From Amphiura filiformis (Eukaryota; Echinodermata; Ophiuroidea; Amphilepidida; Amphiuridae): a DNA stretch of 64,000 nt. This document shows positions 37,050 through 50,052 of this stretch, piece after piece. The stretch's first letter is position 1, and each line of letters starts with the position of its first letter. The stretch is from NCBI RefSeq assembly GCF_039555335.1, contig NC_092642.1:21917812-21981811 (forward strand), read 5' to 3'. Below the pieces are notes generated by a model. The model saw nothing but the letters and a program-made list of their open reading frames with translations, made no database searches and was not told where the DNA came from. Made by a program: the position numbers and the translations under genes.

Positions 37050-37084
37050 CTAATCCTAATCCTAAACCTAATCCTAACCCTAAT
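37050..37084. repeat. Short interstitial telomere-like repeat
   Basis: A run of CTAATCCTAATCCTAAACCT and similar units ends in CCTAACCCTAA, about five to six degenerate copies of the animal telomere hexamer complement, flanked by inverted CATGTAATT/AATTACATG. Confidence 0.5.
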
Positions 37085-38319
37085 TTTGTGTAAAATTACA
37101 TGAAGCAATATTGAACCAAACCTGGTCAGAAGAAGAATTTCTATGCACCCCCCCCCCCCTGCCAAGATGCATCCAGTTAGTGCTGATGTGTTTTACACAA
37201 AGTGCCCGGCCCAACTTACTAATAATTAGCAGACGACGTGAGGGCCAGACCAGAGCACCACCACAAGCTTCCGAGTCAAATTGTGTAACCCGCAAAATAG
37301 GCCTCTTAAAAATTGAGCTTATTTGTTACATTTTTCAAGAAATATGTGACTCGGATACATTGTTTTGATGCCATATTAAAACTGGGATGGTGTCGGTGAA
37401 AGTACATGCTGAGAAAATGATTTTAAATCTGTTCAGCGGGACTACTTTAAATGCAATAGGGCAAACAGATATCCTTGAATATGATGGTGGTGACTTGTTT
37501 GTATACAGTACAGAGATGGTTTGAGTTCGATATGCAATATCTGGATTGATTATTCCAAAGTGCTCTTGTTTTTATTATTGTAGTCTGAAAAAAGTTGACT
37601 TGTAATCATAAATCTAAGCAGGAAAAAAAATATGTACACAAAATATCAGAAAAGACTGGATTAGGCCGATGTATTTAGAAAGACATGTAAAATATCTGTC
37701 AGCGATATGCAAACAAGACTAGTTTCCATCCTGCGCGAAATTCAATGAATTAGATTTCTCAGTGTTCGATAGTTTTTTGATGTATGATTCTTGCACAGCT
37801 ATCATGAGTAAAGCACATTTGTCACGTGTGAGTATAGAGTAAAACATGGGGAAAAGACCGAAATATGTGTAAGCTTATCAAAAAATGTTTTATATCTAGA
37901 GCCTACCTGGTTGGCTACCACCATACGTACATATACTGTACGTTCTGCATGCATGGTTGCAAAATTCAGCACTCCATGCCTGGCTGAGCTATTATCAGTC
38001 TTGCATGGTACATGAGACAGCTAAGGACTGCCTTTTGAGGAGAGCGAGAGCAATCGCTCTCTACTGCTCTCCTTAAATCTGATATAGGAGAGCAATTTTT
38101 AGCTCTCCTTAAATTAGTTGAACATAAATTATCTCCTTAACAATTAATCCATTTTAATGTAAATGCTCTTATTTAAAACAGCTCTCCTGAAAGGCTCCAG
38201 AAGAGTTATTTAATGCTCTCCTGCCAATTCCAAAACTAAGACAGTGTTGTGTGTCGGTCTCCATAGCAACACGTAACACAGCACAGACTAATCTTCAGCA
38301 TGTTCACTGTGTATAATAC

Positions 38320-38540
38320 GGGGCTGTGCAATAATTATGAGCGAGGGGGGCAACATGGTCATGCCATGGGCAAGAAATCCTAAAAATTTGGCATGTGCAA
38401 TTCAAGGGGGGGGGGGGAGATTTGTTGGCTGGCCGGGGGGGGGGAGATTTGTGGCAGGCCTAGAAGGGAAGTAAGTGATTTTTGCTGGGCCGTTCAGAAA
38501 TTTTACCCCCTGGGGCTCATAATTATATTGCACGGCCCCT
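38320..38540. repeat. Foldback nested in the 2.15-kb element
   Basis: The ends GGGGCTGTGCAATAATTATG and ATAATTATATTGCACGGCCCC are inverted. The interior is G-rich. A related pair of ends occurs at about 46807-47258. Confidence 0.6.
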
Positions 38541-38869
38541 AAGGCTTAAGTAGAATTCTGTAGAAATCCGAGAAAACAGACTGTTGAATTGTCACTGCCA
38601 AAGCGTACCCTTGCCTTGTACACAATATGCAACATTAGCACACAGCCAATTGTGTTTGCCTGTATTCACACACTATAGAGTGATCTTTATATTCACCTCG
38701 AAGGTCAAAGTTTCATTTTGATTACATAACAAGTGTTTATCTTGGCTCAACCCATTGTTTGATATGGTAATTTTATTTGGACAGGGTGCATTGTGGGATG
38801 TGTTCAGTCATGCATATATAAGCGCCCTCTATACCCCTGTGCACTCTTTATCTGGAATGGCCCAATGGG

Positions 38870-40440
38870 CTGAGATTGAACGTACCAGCCCAGAGGATGA
38901 TTTAAGGAAGCCCCATCATGCACTGTAAAAGTGTATCAGTAGAGTTTCAACTGCCACTATATTTTTCAAATCCCATCTGTGCAAAAGATGTTGTTTAAGA
39001 ATTGCCCGTGTGTCATTATTAGTTGGTCGATTTCAGATGTAAAGTGATGTATGCACGAAGGATAAATCACACCTTCTGTAGATAAGATAACATATAAAAT
39101 GTGAAATCGACCAACTTTTTGAAGGTGTTTTTATTGTAATATATCTGTCCAAATTCAAATTTAACCATGCACGTGTACGTGTGTATGCAGTGGGCGGGCA
39201 GTGGTGTCATGTTCACCCCACAGCTATGCTAACCGCAAGACTTGCTGGGAAGTGCTTAAATCATCCTCTGGTAGGCCTACCAGCCGTGGGGCGTGCAATA
39301 CAGCCTCCCCGTTTTGGGCCCGTGCTCCATAGCCAAAATTATCAAAAAAGTATCATTATCACCTTAAAAACATGCGGAATCTTCAATTACATGCTTATGA
39401 AGCTTGCATATTTTCAAAAGAAAACACAGTTAACATGAATGACACATAGCCATGCTTACCATTATCAACTCTATTGTACACCTTTCTGTATTTCTTAATA
39501 AGGCAAACAAATTCGTGTACATTCTAATCTTGTTATAACTGTATGACTACAAGCATCTCACTTATATTTGCATCCAATTTTGTAAGTATATTTTGTTATT
39601 ACTATCAATAAACCATCAAGAATGAAACAATAATTGTGTATATCTCTGTCTTTGAGTCACATTTGGATACCATATGCAACTTGGACCTGGGGGGGAGTGG
39701 GGCACTCAATTTTGGAAGTGACGGGTATGTGCCTACCGGAGTCATGAAGTATAGGGCCTATCGGGTACAAAGCGTTATTTTTAAAACTAAGGGGTCATTG
39801 GGTACAAACAAAATAAAAAAGGGGTCATCGAATATAAGATTTAAAGAAAGGGTCATCGGGTAGAAAATTGTGAGAAAATGTAGCCAAATGTTGAAACTTT
39901 CGGCATAATTTTGGACAAATGAAGCAAAATTGGACAGTTTCGGCATTTTTTATTTGCATTTTGATGATGCTATTATAGAAAAAAGGGGGTTATGGGTAGC
40001 CGCAACCAAAGACAGGGGTTCATTGGGTAGCTGCAACTAAAAAAAAAAAAAAGGGGGGCATCGGGTATGGATTGTAAAGTCCATTTTATCACGTTAAAAT
40101 TGGGAAAATAATAGAATCCAAATTATATGACTTTGGTCTTGTTGCGATGCATTGCACTATTACATATTTTCTTATACCAAGAAACAGCAAAATACATAAA
40201 AATTAATGTGACTGATTGAGACTCTTTTTATGGTTTTTACAACTCAATTAAAAATTTGACACGATTGATTCGAAATATACTACAAAAAATAAGGTCTCTC
40301 GTCCCAACGCGCAGTCGGGCTTTCTTGTTAGAACGAGCCATTCCCTCATACATTATGTTTAGTCGTGCTTTGTGTTTAAGAAAGGAACACTGCGAGTTCT
40401 CAACTATGAGGTCTATACCTACACGCAAGTGTGTCCATTA
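38870..40440. other. Stretch with no recognised gene; degenerate GGGTCATCGGGTA repeat
   Basis: Around 39690-40075 the words GGGGTCATTGGGTA, GGGTCATCGGGTAG and GGGGCATCGGGTA recur in loose tandem order. Related text occurs at 12205-12450 and 20090-20140. No coding signal. Confidence 0.4.
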
Positions 40441-40464
40441 ATTACGGAACACTGCGAATTCTCA

Positions 40465-40800
40465 ACTATGTCCACGCCGACTGCGCCAACATAAAACCAA
40501 GACCTATAAGCCCTCTATCGAATTCAGAACTACGTCTGCGCCGACTGCGCCAACATAAAACCAAGACCTACACGCAAGTGTGTCTATGTCCTGTTAAGAA
40601 GCATGCTGTTTTCAAAGCCCCATATCGAATTCAGAACTACGTCTACGCCGACTGCGCCAACATAAAACCAAGAATAAGCCCTCTATCGAATTCAGGACTA
40701 CGTCTGCGCCGACTGCGCCAACATAAAACCAAGAATAAGCCCTCTATTGAATTCAGAACTACGTCTGCGCCGACTGCGCCAACATAAAACCAAGAATTGC
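40465..40800. repeat. Minisatellite with CCGACTGCGCCAACATAAAA core
   Basis: The core starts at 40477, 40541, 40648, 40709 and 40770, i.e. units of about 61-64 bp with one spaced by 107. Each unit also has ATCGAATTCAGAACTACGTC. The core is the reverse complement of the 18.7-20.0 kb array. Frames reading LRRLRQHKTK are translations of the repeat. Confidence 0.8.
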
Positions 40801-40882
40801 GTGCATATCCTATTTGGACTTGGACGCACTTGTTTAATGGCCCATGGTGTGGAACCTTGGACGCACTCAAATAATGAGTTTT

Positions 40883-41198
40883 CAACGGCGTCTACGCCGA
40901 CCAACACCGTCGGGCTGTTTTCAACCAACACGCCCTCTCTGTCTGAAATTATTTGTCCAAATACCAGAATCCCAAAAGCCATGTCGTGACTGTAGGGGGA
41001 TTATTTGTCCAACTACTAGATAGATGGCGCTTCGTTGAAGACACTGCGTCTACGCCGACCAACACCGTCGGGCTGTTTGCAACCAACACGCCCTCTCTGT
41101 CTGAAATTGTTTGTCCAAATACCAGAATCCAAAAAGCCACGTCGTGACTCTAGGGGGATTATTTGTCCAACTACTAGATAGATGGCGCTTCGTTGAAG
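40883..41198. repeat. 158-bp tandem duplication
   Basis: Two near-identical copies (shift 158 bases: TCTACGCCGACC at 40891 and 41049; TTATTTGTCCAACTACTAG at 41001 and 41159). It contains a partial version of the neighbouring minisatellite core and then fades to 41280. Confidence 0.75.
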
Positions 41199-41279
41199 AC
41201 ATTTGTCCAAGAACCAAAATGTAAAAAGAAATTATGATGTGACTATAGGGGATTATTTGTCAAAATACAAGAAAATATC

Positions 41280-42507
41280 AAATTGAGGGGGCTATTCCCT
41301 TCGAAGCAGCTCGGGGCTGTGCCCATGGTGTGGTGGGTATTGTGTAGTTATGCCGAAATGTGTCGTGGGGATGTGCGGCAGATTTGGGGTGCATTTTCAG
41401 CCATTTAGTTTAGACTCTGTTGTATTTTTAGCCATGATTTTATTGACCCTCAGTGTCATGAAAATTCGGTTCAAGAAGGGTATTTTCAATAATTTTCTCG
41501 AAAAAGTAAAAATTTGCGAAAACTTTCAGTCCAAAAGTTGATACAATTTTGGGTCTGTTTTTTTCAAATTTGGTTTAAAATCGTACCGTAGTTTTTCGGA
41601 GTCACAGCCTCACATCCTTACCCAAACCAGCTTGAGAAGGTTCCCCAGGTGTGTGCAAATTTGTAATTTATAGGCCTACACTCGTTATTTAAGCCTAAAA
41701 TCAAAGTGTTAATACCATTAACACTGCCATGGCCCGTTTTGTCGTGATGACTGGCTTCCAAAATGTAGGCCTATTTTAAATTATAAATCTGGTCCCGCTA
41801 GAGGTGTGTTTTTACCCGCGGAGGTCTCTCCCTCGGGTTCGTGGATGTGCCACAGTTTTGGGGTAGGCCTACCTTTTCAACGACTATGATGGGTGGGTTT
41901 ACAGCGAAGACCAACTTTTGGGCGCATTTTGGCAAAAGTGCCCTTAAAAAAGCGTCAAATTAGGCCAAATTTGGATGACTTTGATCCCCGCGGTACAAAT
42001 GTTATGAAGAGACCCGCCCGAGGTGTTTTTATTTAAAAAAATTGTCGGGCCTGCTAAAAACCTCCCGGAATCAAGCATGGGTAGGCCTACCAAAATGCCT
42101 TGAGACCCCCCCAACCCAGCGCCGGGACCTACATGACATGATATTCTCCGCGAGTCCACCAGAAAATATAAAAATACAACATTTTGATAGGCCTAGGCTA
42201 CTATATTTGTCTGTATAAAGAGCTAGGCGTACCGGGATTTGCCGACTCCAATGTTCATTTTGAACCATTAATATTTGAGCCACGGCGCTCGGGAATGTGA
42301 AAAGAAAGCGGGGGGGGTAGGAGCAACAAATTATTCAGGACGATGAGATTTTACTCATTTTCCAGCTTTTTGCGTGAGATTTATTACCTAGGCGTGAGAT
42401 TGTACTACCTTGGCGTGAGACCGTGAGAAAGTGACCCAATGCGTGAGACTCACGGCCAATGCGTGAGAGTTGACAGCCCTGCTTGTAGGCCTACCGCGTA
42501 TGTCTAC
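41280..42507. other. Stretch with no recognised gene
   Basis: Unique-looking sequence rich in TAGGCCTA words. No coding signal is supportable. Confidence 0.3.
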
Positions 42508-42515
42508 CGTGATGA

Positions 42516-42831
42516 CAGTAGCGTAGCTGCCGGGGGGGCAATTGCAAAATTGCCTATTTGGGCCCCCGCCCCCTAGGGCAAGGAAAAAAAGAGGGGAAGG
42601 GGGGGGAAAGAGGGAAAAAGAGAGGAGAGGGTGAGAGGAGGGGCAGAGAGATGGGGAATCCAAACGATATGCAATACAGCTCAATAGGCCTACCATATAC
42701 GATTATGATAAGCCTGGCAAAAATTGTCTATTTGGGCCCCCGCCCCCAGTGGGAAATTTGGTGGATTTGGGCCCCGCCCCATAGGGCCTACAGTCTTGCC
42801 CCTCCTGGAAAAAATCACAGCTACGCCGCTG
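42516..42831. mobile_element. hAT-like MITE with perfect 8-bp target duplication
   Basis: The ends CAGTAGCGTAGCTG and CAGCTACGCCGCTG are inverted. CGTGATGA lies on both sides (42508-42515 and 42832-42839). The interior holds two inverted GGGCCCCCGCCCC blocks. It is non-autonomous. Confidence 0.85.
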
Positions 42832-43218
42832 CGTGATGATGTTGCAAAGTTGCGGAAGTTCATTCATAAATTTCCCATTTCCACTCGACAACAACAGACC
42901 AGCACGCAGCGCGCAGTAGCTAATCCCCGAGCTAATCAGAGACATGTGCGTTTCTCTTTCAACAGAAAATAATGTGACCATGTGACTGACACGATGTACG
43001 CTTCAAATAATTATGCTCTCGGCGTCAAAAGTATGATAATGGAAAATATTTATAATGAACACTCCTTATTTAGCCACACCTTTCTCGTGTTGCCTGGTAT
43101 ATCAGCAAAATCCTACACTATCGCCTTCCCTTGGTAAAATCCCTGATAAAAACTCGTGATATTGAAATTGAATTTCAGCGCCAGAACTTCCGTCATTCTA
43201 GCATCATGGATGGATATG

Positions 43219-43405
43219 CAGTGGCGCCGCTAGGGGGGCAGTATTTCCCCAATATTTTTTCTTTCTCATCCAGTTTTTAGGCAAAATCCCCACAATTATG
43301 TAATTTTCCACTTTTTGCGGCAATTTCAAGTGCAATAAGTGCCCCCGTCTCAAATTCACTTCCCCCCGGGCCCCATGCCCGGAAAAAATTCTGGTTCCGC
43401 CACTA
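43219..43405. mobile_element. hAT-like MITE, diverged
   Basis: The ends CAGTGGCGCCGC and TTCCGCCACTA resemble inverted hAT termini. Flanks TGGATATG and CGGGTATG agree at six of eight positions, consistent with an aged 8-bp duplication. The interior is C-rich on the right and A/T-rich on the left. Confidence 0.55.
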
Positions 43406-43409
43406 CGGG

Positions 43410-46180
43410 TATGGCTATAGCTAGGGGGCGCCCCCCGTTGCCCTTGGTTATGCTGGATGAGAAATTTAGAGCTTGTTCAATTCCGCCAATTTTAGAAATT
43501 TTAAAGGTAGGCCTATATACAGTGTAGGCATGTATATAGCCTATAGAAAAATGGATCACAGTCAAATAAAATATAAAAATCGTAGGCCCAATAATTTTAC
43601 TAATGGCATTTATTGAGCTGCTCACTTCTTGAAAATCCTATGGTTGAATATTGATATTATATAATTGAGCTCCTTGTCAAGCTCCTCAGTAGGCCTACAC
43701 ATAGGAGAGTGACTAACTGAGCTCCCGCTATTTTCAGAAATGAAGGCCTGGCCTATTAAATGAATAATTAGGATTGAGGCAGCCTTTTGTTTCATTTTAC
43801 AGAACTTTTTAATCCCCCAAAATTAGTGGGTTTTTTAATGGGGAGTAGGCTTTTTAAAACGAAATTCAAATTTGGCAATATTTTCCATTGCTTAATGAAT
43901 TGATCTGCGTGAAAATGCCTAAACATGTGGCCAGAGCAGGATGACTGGTATAAAAATCTTAACTTGTGAGAAAGGACGTAGGCCTATGGGGTTGTATGAG
44001 GCTGTGGATCACGAAATGCCCCTTTAATGTGTGCTAGGTAAAGTCATTCTTCCTTTCGACCTGCCAAAATTTAATTTTATTCCCTCCCCCGGCCCCGGCT
44101 TGCCAAAAAATTGCTTTCTCGAAAGGCTGTGCAATCAGTACCGGTATTAGCCCACTAATTATATAATTTCCAAGCGACTCGCTAAAAATCGCTTGCCTCC
44201 CGTCTCGGCCAGCCGAAAATCGCTTGTCCGCACCCCCTGGACTGCCAAATTTTTGTGGCCCCTCCCCTTGGCCTGCCAAAATACCCCATCCCTTTGCATA
44301 TAGCCTATATATAGGCATATGCCAATTTTTGGGATCCCCAATTTCCATACCCATACCCATACCTTAAATGGATTTCTAAATATCTACCTGTTGCAAGCGC
44401 AGCATTGGCGCTGGATTTTAAGCTAGAAAATACCTAAATATTTTAAAATCCAAACTCGGCAACACCACTTGCCCTCGGCAACACCACTTGGCAAATACAG
44501 CCCGTCGTAATGTCGTACGTAAACAACGTGTTTTAAAAAGAAATGAGAGTGTCACTTCTGTCCAAAAAATTTCGAATTTTGGCCTTGAGCAGCGACAATC
44601 AGAGGTAAGAAAAACACAGTATGACGCAGCTTGAAATATAGAATCACTATATCAATTTTGAAGTTTGTACTTCAAAGCACAAGCCGAAACGAGGTGAAAT
44701 GGTTCGAAAAAAAATTGATTTCGCTGTATCTTTTTATCGCGAAACTAGACAATTTGGCAGCAGCGAGTCGGAAAAATAGCAAATATCTCAATTTTCTGCT
44801 ATCGAAATGAAAATTTAAATAGCACCTGCATGCAGAAGAGGGTTTATAGAAATAATGTAGGTCAGAATTTTGTCTATGAAATCTTGCACGGAATTATTAT
44901 TACTGGTTACAAAACGACATACAAGTGGAGGCCATTTTACTTCAAATTCGGCCAACATTTTAAGCTTACATAAAAAATCGAGACAACCAATATCAAGAAT
45001 GAATATGCACATTCTTTTATTGACTTGTTTGTAATGTGCGTCGAAGTTCCCAACAAAATCGCCACTTCCAATGAGAAATTATGGCCGTGTTCCCAAAAAT
45101 CTTGATGCTCCGGATATTGAAAAAAATTTGAAATGTTTGAAAAGTACATTTCATTTTGAGCCAAGTGGAAAATTCAAGCATAATAATGACCCTTACACTT
45201 TCAGCTTTTAGACGTAGTTTGCGTTTTCTCTCTCCGATATTTATTTCCAGAAATAGATAAGTTTAAAGGGGGCTACGTGCATCCCATTTTGCTTCTGAAA
45301 ATGGCAAAATTGTGTATAACCTTAAGACATCCATTGGCAAAATTATAAAATTATGGAGTTTGAAGTATTGGCATATTTACGGCTGCTTCGTATTAGTTTA
45401 GCTTTCATCAAAACACTCTATATGCTTGTAGACGAGGTTTTACGGTATTATATTAAGTAAAAAAACATGTTTTCAAAGCCCGATAAAATGCAAATTTGTA
45501 CCGCATATGCCTATGAAGCAACATATTAAGTCATGAAACTTACACCAAATTAAACATTGCGTTTTTCTTTACACCCATTACCAGCAAGTGCCTCTAAATA
45601 CCATTGTATACTGTAAAATGTTCTTGGTAATATGAATTGTTTTAGAGCTTTTTAGAAAGCAGCAATTAAATATTACATTTTATTTGCAGTTTACGGAATT
45701 CATGTAGCAACTAAAAACTAATTTCACTTTAATAAAAGCGTTATTTCCAGCTCAACGAGTCGTTGATCTGTCCCAGGTGCTTCATAAATATTTTGCTTGC
45801 AAACAGTTCAAAGTACAATGTAATCTATGAAGGACATTGTGTGTGAATTGATATTAATATTTTATTAATTATATTAAAGGTGAGTAGTCCGATTATAACA
45901 CATGATGTTTTGTACCTCGTATTTGAGGTCCATCACCCTAACATTATTAAACCAATTTTTGAGTTTAACCCATAATGTACTATTTCCATCTCATCAAATT
46001 TCAAATATATTATTCTTTACTCTCAAAATGCTGAAATAATATTATCCCCCCGGCTACGCTACGCTACTCCATTTTTTTTATAATTGATTCCGCGCAAAGT
46101 TTGACACGGCTTACAAAATTAGCCACCGAATCCTTATTAATGGTCACACTCCAGCGATTTTACAGTTGTGGGAGGACAAG
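43410..46180. other. Stretch with no confident gene
   Basis: A minus frame at 44815-45164 and a CAGAG|GTAAGA step at about 44605 look mildly gene-like, but no family or consistent exon structure emerges. Around 44040-44290 a C-rich repeat with GCCAAAAT words is present. Confidence 0.3.
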
Positions 46181-46189
46181 AAGTTGATT

Positions 46190-46682
46190 CATCAAGCGTT
46201 CTTTGAAGAACACAATCACAAAGGTTCTTTATTGAACCTCTAAAGGTTCTCCAATTTTGTCCCGTATATGGAACCTTTCGGTTCTTCAAAGAACCTTCAT
46301 GATAAGAGTTCTTTGAAAAACCCTATCAAAACGGAACTTTTTTGAACCTTTAAAGGTTCTTCGAGTTTGTCCCCATATATGGCTCCTATGGTTTTTCCAA
46401 AGAAGCTTAACAATAAGGTTCTTTGAAATATTGTGTGTATTTGCTTGAAAATATAAAATCCGTAGTGTTAAATAGCGTTTCAGTAGTATGTAATACGTGC
46501 ACTAGGAACCCCCTTTCAAGTAAAACGGCGGTTCCTAAAGCTGTGAAGAACCTTATTTTCACTGCGATAACCCCATTGAGACTTTTAACGAACCTTTGAA
46601 GGTTCTTCAAGCGCATATGGTTCGTGAACGAACCCTATATTATTTTGAAGAACCTTTGAAGAACCCTTTTTTCTTAGAGTGT
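46190..46682. repeat. Repeat built on AAGAACCTTT/AAAGGTTCTT
   Basis: Many copies of AAGGTTCTT and its complement AAGAACCTT are interleaved from AAGCGTTCTTTGAAGAAC to GAAGAACCCTTTTTTCTTAG, giving overlapping foldbacks. It is probably one MITE with an internal repeat. Confidence 0.55.
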
Positions 46683-46806
46683 ATATAGGCCTAGTCCTTA
46701 ATAGTTTCTTAATGGTATAAAATCTTAATTTGTTTGGAGTAAGTGGGGGAAAAGCTACCCCTTTAACAGTTTAATCCTTGTAACGGTGATCAAACATGCA
46801 AACAGT

Positions 46807-47258
46807 TAGGGTGGTACAATAATTATGTGTACCCCAGGAGGTGAATTATGGGGGGAGGCAAAGATTTTTGGCAGGCCAAAATGGGGGGGCAAGCATTTTG
46901 GCAGGTCAAAGGGCGATTTTGGCAGGTCGAAGGGGGGGCAAGCGATTTTGGCACAGAAATGTTGGGCACCATTTCTATATTAGGCCCCTACACCCTAAAA
47001 AGGTTTAGGAAAACATTAGGAACACGTTCAAATATGTAACATTTCCTGTTCGCTACACTCGCATTATAAGAAAAGACAATTAAAGGGTTTAAATTCGGGT
47101 TCCCCAAATTCTTAGTGTATAATGGGGTCAAAGATTTTGGGCACGTCAAAAAGAGATGGGGGAGGTTTTTGGCAAGTCAATGGGGGAGCAAGCGATTTTG
47201 GCAGATCACTTTGAGAACTCACCAGTTACCACTTAACACAAAATTATTGCACAGCCCC
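46807..47258. repeat. Diverged foldback with GGTGGTACAATAATTAT / ATTATTGCACAGCCCC ends
   Basis: Related to 38320-38540 by its ends and by GGCAGGTC/GGCAAG words inside. The copy abuts the TTAA MITE at 47259 exactly. Confidence 0.45.
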
Positions 47259-47929
47259 TTAAGGGATCTAGAATGAGCGTTTATTGCGTTTCGACAGTAT
47301 TTTTTGAGGGACATGAGAGCACCTCAGACCTATCGAATTGCATTCTGAATACGAAGCATGTCTTTCTGATATGAAATAATTTTCATTTTTTGAAAATCAC
47401 AATATAATACAAATGTTATGACAAATTATAAAAATTTAATATTTTTCAAATTTTTGATATATAACAGTCCTCGAAGTAAATTATATAAATCTAATGATAT
47501 ATTCTTAAAGTGTATGTAGCTGGGAGGAAAAGCCGACGGTCAATTGAAAATTTTGACCTTTCATATTGAAGATACCTATGGATTTTTTTCCCAAAAAGAC
47601 CTCTTTTTTTTTTGTTTTTTTTTTAAAAAATCCATATCTCCAATACGAAAGGTCAAAATTTTCAATTGATCGTCGGCTTTTCATCCCACCTACATACACT
47701 TTAAGTATAAATCATCAGATTTGTAAAGTTTACTTCGAGTACTGTTAAATATCAAAAATATCAATATAATGATTTGCCATAAAATGTGTATTAAATTGCG
47801 AATTTCAAAAATCAAAATTATTTGATATCAGAAGGACATTCTTCGTATTCAGAATGCAATTCGATATGTCTGATGTGCTCTAATGTCCCAAAATAAATAC
47901 TGTCCAAACGTTCATACCCCAGCCCTTAA
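47259..47929. mobile_element. TTAA MITE, copy 5 (full length)
   Basis: TTAA occurs at 47259-47262 and 47926-47929, with internal order and mirrored halves as in the copies at 3939 and 34551. Its 671 bp include an A/T-rich centre with T and A runs. Confidence 0.8.
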
Positions 47930-48790
47930 CAAGCAAAAAATATTCAGAAGACTGTGCAAAAAATATTGAAAACACATAACATCGATTTAGATATACACGT
48001 ACTTACCACACGATGCCGTTAATCACGTAGGCTACTAATAGAGTTTTATCAAAATAATATTCGACATATAGGCCTAGCTTTATTTATTTAAAAAGCAAGC
48101 CCCGGGTACATGTAGTATAATTCGTCTCTCCCATATCAAAGCTGAAAGTAAAACATACACCGTTTGGATTATATTTCCCTGGTTTAATATGAACGTGTTT
48201 ACAGGCCGCGGAAAACCCCAGGTGGTGGCCGTATTGCATTCTCTAAATTCAGTAAATTTTCATCGTCAACCGTGTAATTGAATGGGATTAATTTGAAATT
48301 TTAAAACGCTTGAAATCTCACAAACAAATAGGCCTATGTTGATAAATAATATAAATACAAGCTAAAACCGTTGGGGTTCGATAATGAACCCCACAAAACT
48401 AACCGACTATATTGGAAAATGCCATACGACCGGGCGGTTTCACAAGTTGCCGGCTCGATCATGTCATCCGCCGCCTGGAAAAACCCGTCCATATTTGGCA
48501 TATCGTGACAATATTGTCGTCCCCAGTTTATTTTCTTACGTTTTACACGGACTAAATCGTATACGATATGTGACGTCAGGTGTTTTATGAACGTGCCTGA
48601 TAATACAGAAGTGTGTTACTATTTTTAACCAGTGGGAAAACTGTATTGCGACATAATGGGAAAAACCCATACGCACAGCTAATTTAAAGTGATACATTCC
48701 ACATTTATTTGCAGTATGTATAACCTGTAGCCTATTTGGCATGGCAAAACTTGGAATAAAAACTGAAATTCAAAGCTATTCAACATTCCA
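47930..48790. other. Stretch with no recognised gene
   Basis: No coding or structural signal is supportable. A plus frame at 48384-48590 lacks family motifs. Confidence 0.3.
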
Positions 48791-49720
48791 TACCCAGATA
48801 ACATATACTTATTGGGCCAATATTGGCAAAAAGTTGTATTGGCATTACATCAGTATATAATATTGGGCCAATATTGGCTCACCATTCATTGGCAGCTGAT
48901 CTCGGGCCAATAATAAACCAATCATTGGTTTAATGTTGGCCTTTTATATATCATTTGATTGGCATTACATCAGTATATAATATTGGGCCAATCTTGGCTT
49001 TCAATTGGCCATTTTTACATTGGCATCATGTTGGCAGCCAATATAGGTTATCACACCAATTTCGGTAACAAATTGGGTAACAATATGGTAATAAATAATT
49101 ATTGTGATGAGTACTAGTGTTTGGAAGACCTTATTTAAATCCTAAATATTATACTAAGTTGAAATAATAGGAAACAAAACCACGGATGATAAAACGCAGG
49201 GCAAACGCTATTTAACACCACGGATTATTTATTTTAAAGAAAATACACAAGAATTTTCGGCAATTTCAATTCTAAGACCATACTTTTAAAGATAATTTCT
49301 AAAGTACGTGTCACCATGCTATCAAATACTCTTGATGGCTATTCAACACCACGGTGATGAGTCGTGTTCCTCTCTTACCGTGAAGCGGGCAAGAGATGAT
49401 ACATATCGTCCGAGCCAATAACATCCAATAATTAAAGTAATCCATTGCATCAATATTGGCCCAATACTAAAATTACATATTGTTAAAACATTGGCAGCCA
49501 ATTGTTTGCCAATGAGAAATAGGTACAGGCCCAATGTTGGTTCAATAACTGTGACAAGGTTTGGGCCAAGCTGGGGCCAACATTGGCCCAAGCCCAATAT
49601 TGAGCCAACCTTGGGCCCATGAGCAAAACATGATTGGCCCAATACTGTCAGCCAATGTTGGGCCAATTGAACTCAAACATTGGCCCTTCTTTGGGCCACC
49701 ATTGCCATGCTATCTGGGTA
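48791..49720. repeat. MITE with TACCCAGATA ends and ATTGGCCCAAT repeats
   Basis: The ends TACCCAGATAACA and TGCTATCTGGGTA are inverted. Both flanking parts carry many ATATTGGCCCAAT-like palindromic words, and one block (GGCATTACATCAGTATATAA) is duplicated at about 48841 and 48961. The middle, about 49100-49430, differs and may be a later insertion. Confidence 0.65.
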
Positions 49721-50052
49721 GGTTGGAGATTAAAGTAAAAAGCAAACAAATATTTTCGCTAAATTCGAAAAATAGCCTAATTGTTTTAATAAAAAGTTTG
49801 TGCTCAATCTACAAATTTTTGACAATTTCGCTAACTCAAATATCTAACTGGTTAATAAAATTATAAGTGCCTCATATGAACAGGTTTGGCTACAAAAACG
49901 ATTCTTTTATAAATGCAACTACGCACAGCTTCCACCTCGTTAAACGCCTCGTGGATTATTATTCAAGAATTGAGTGAATCATAATATAATATTAGAAGGG
50001 TATTATTTCTATTTTTTCCAAGAAATATATTTAATTATTGCATTTAAATTCA

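Larger units (their letters stand above)
36710..38863. mobile_element. 2.15-kb element with ~100-bp inverted termini, no transposase seen
   Basis: The left end GGGCCATTCCAGATAAA and right end TTTATCTGGAATGGCCC are inverted. Pairing continues through CCTCTATA/TATAGAGGG, CACATCCCACAATG and TTATTTGGACAGG-type blocks. AAT flanks both sides (36707-36709 and 38864-38866), a possible 3-bp duplication. The interior has no long frame and holds a nested foldback at 38320-38540. A solo left end starts the tandem repeat at 21698. Confidence 0.65.

Noticed and set aside
40465-40800. CRISPR-like array (regular ~61-bp repeats)
   Set aside because: The host is eukaryotic, the whole unit is repeated rather than a constant repeat with unique spacers, and unit lengths vary (61-107).
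42558-42836. Gly/Arg-rich protein of 92 residues
   Set aside because: It translates the G-rich interior of a hAT-like MITE.
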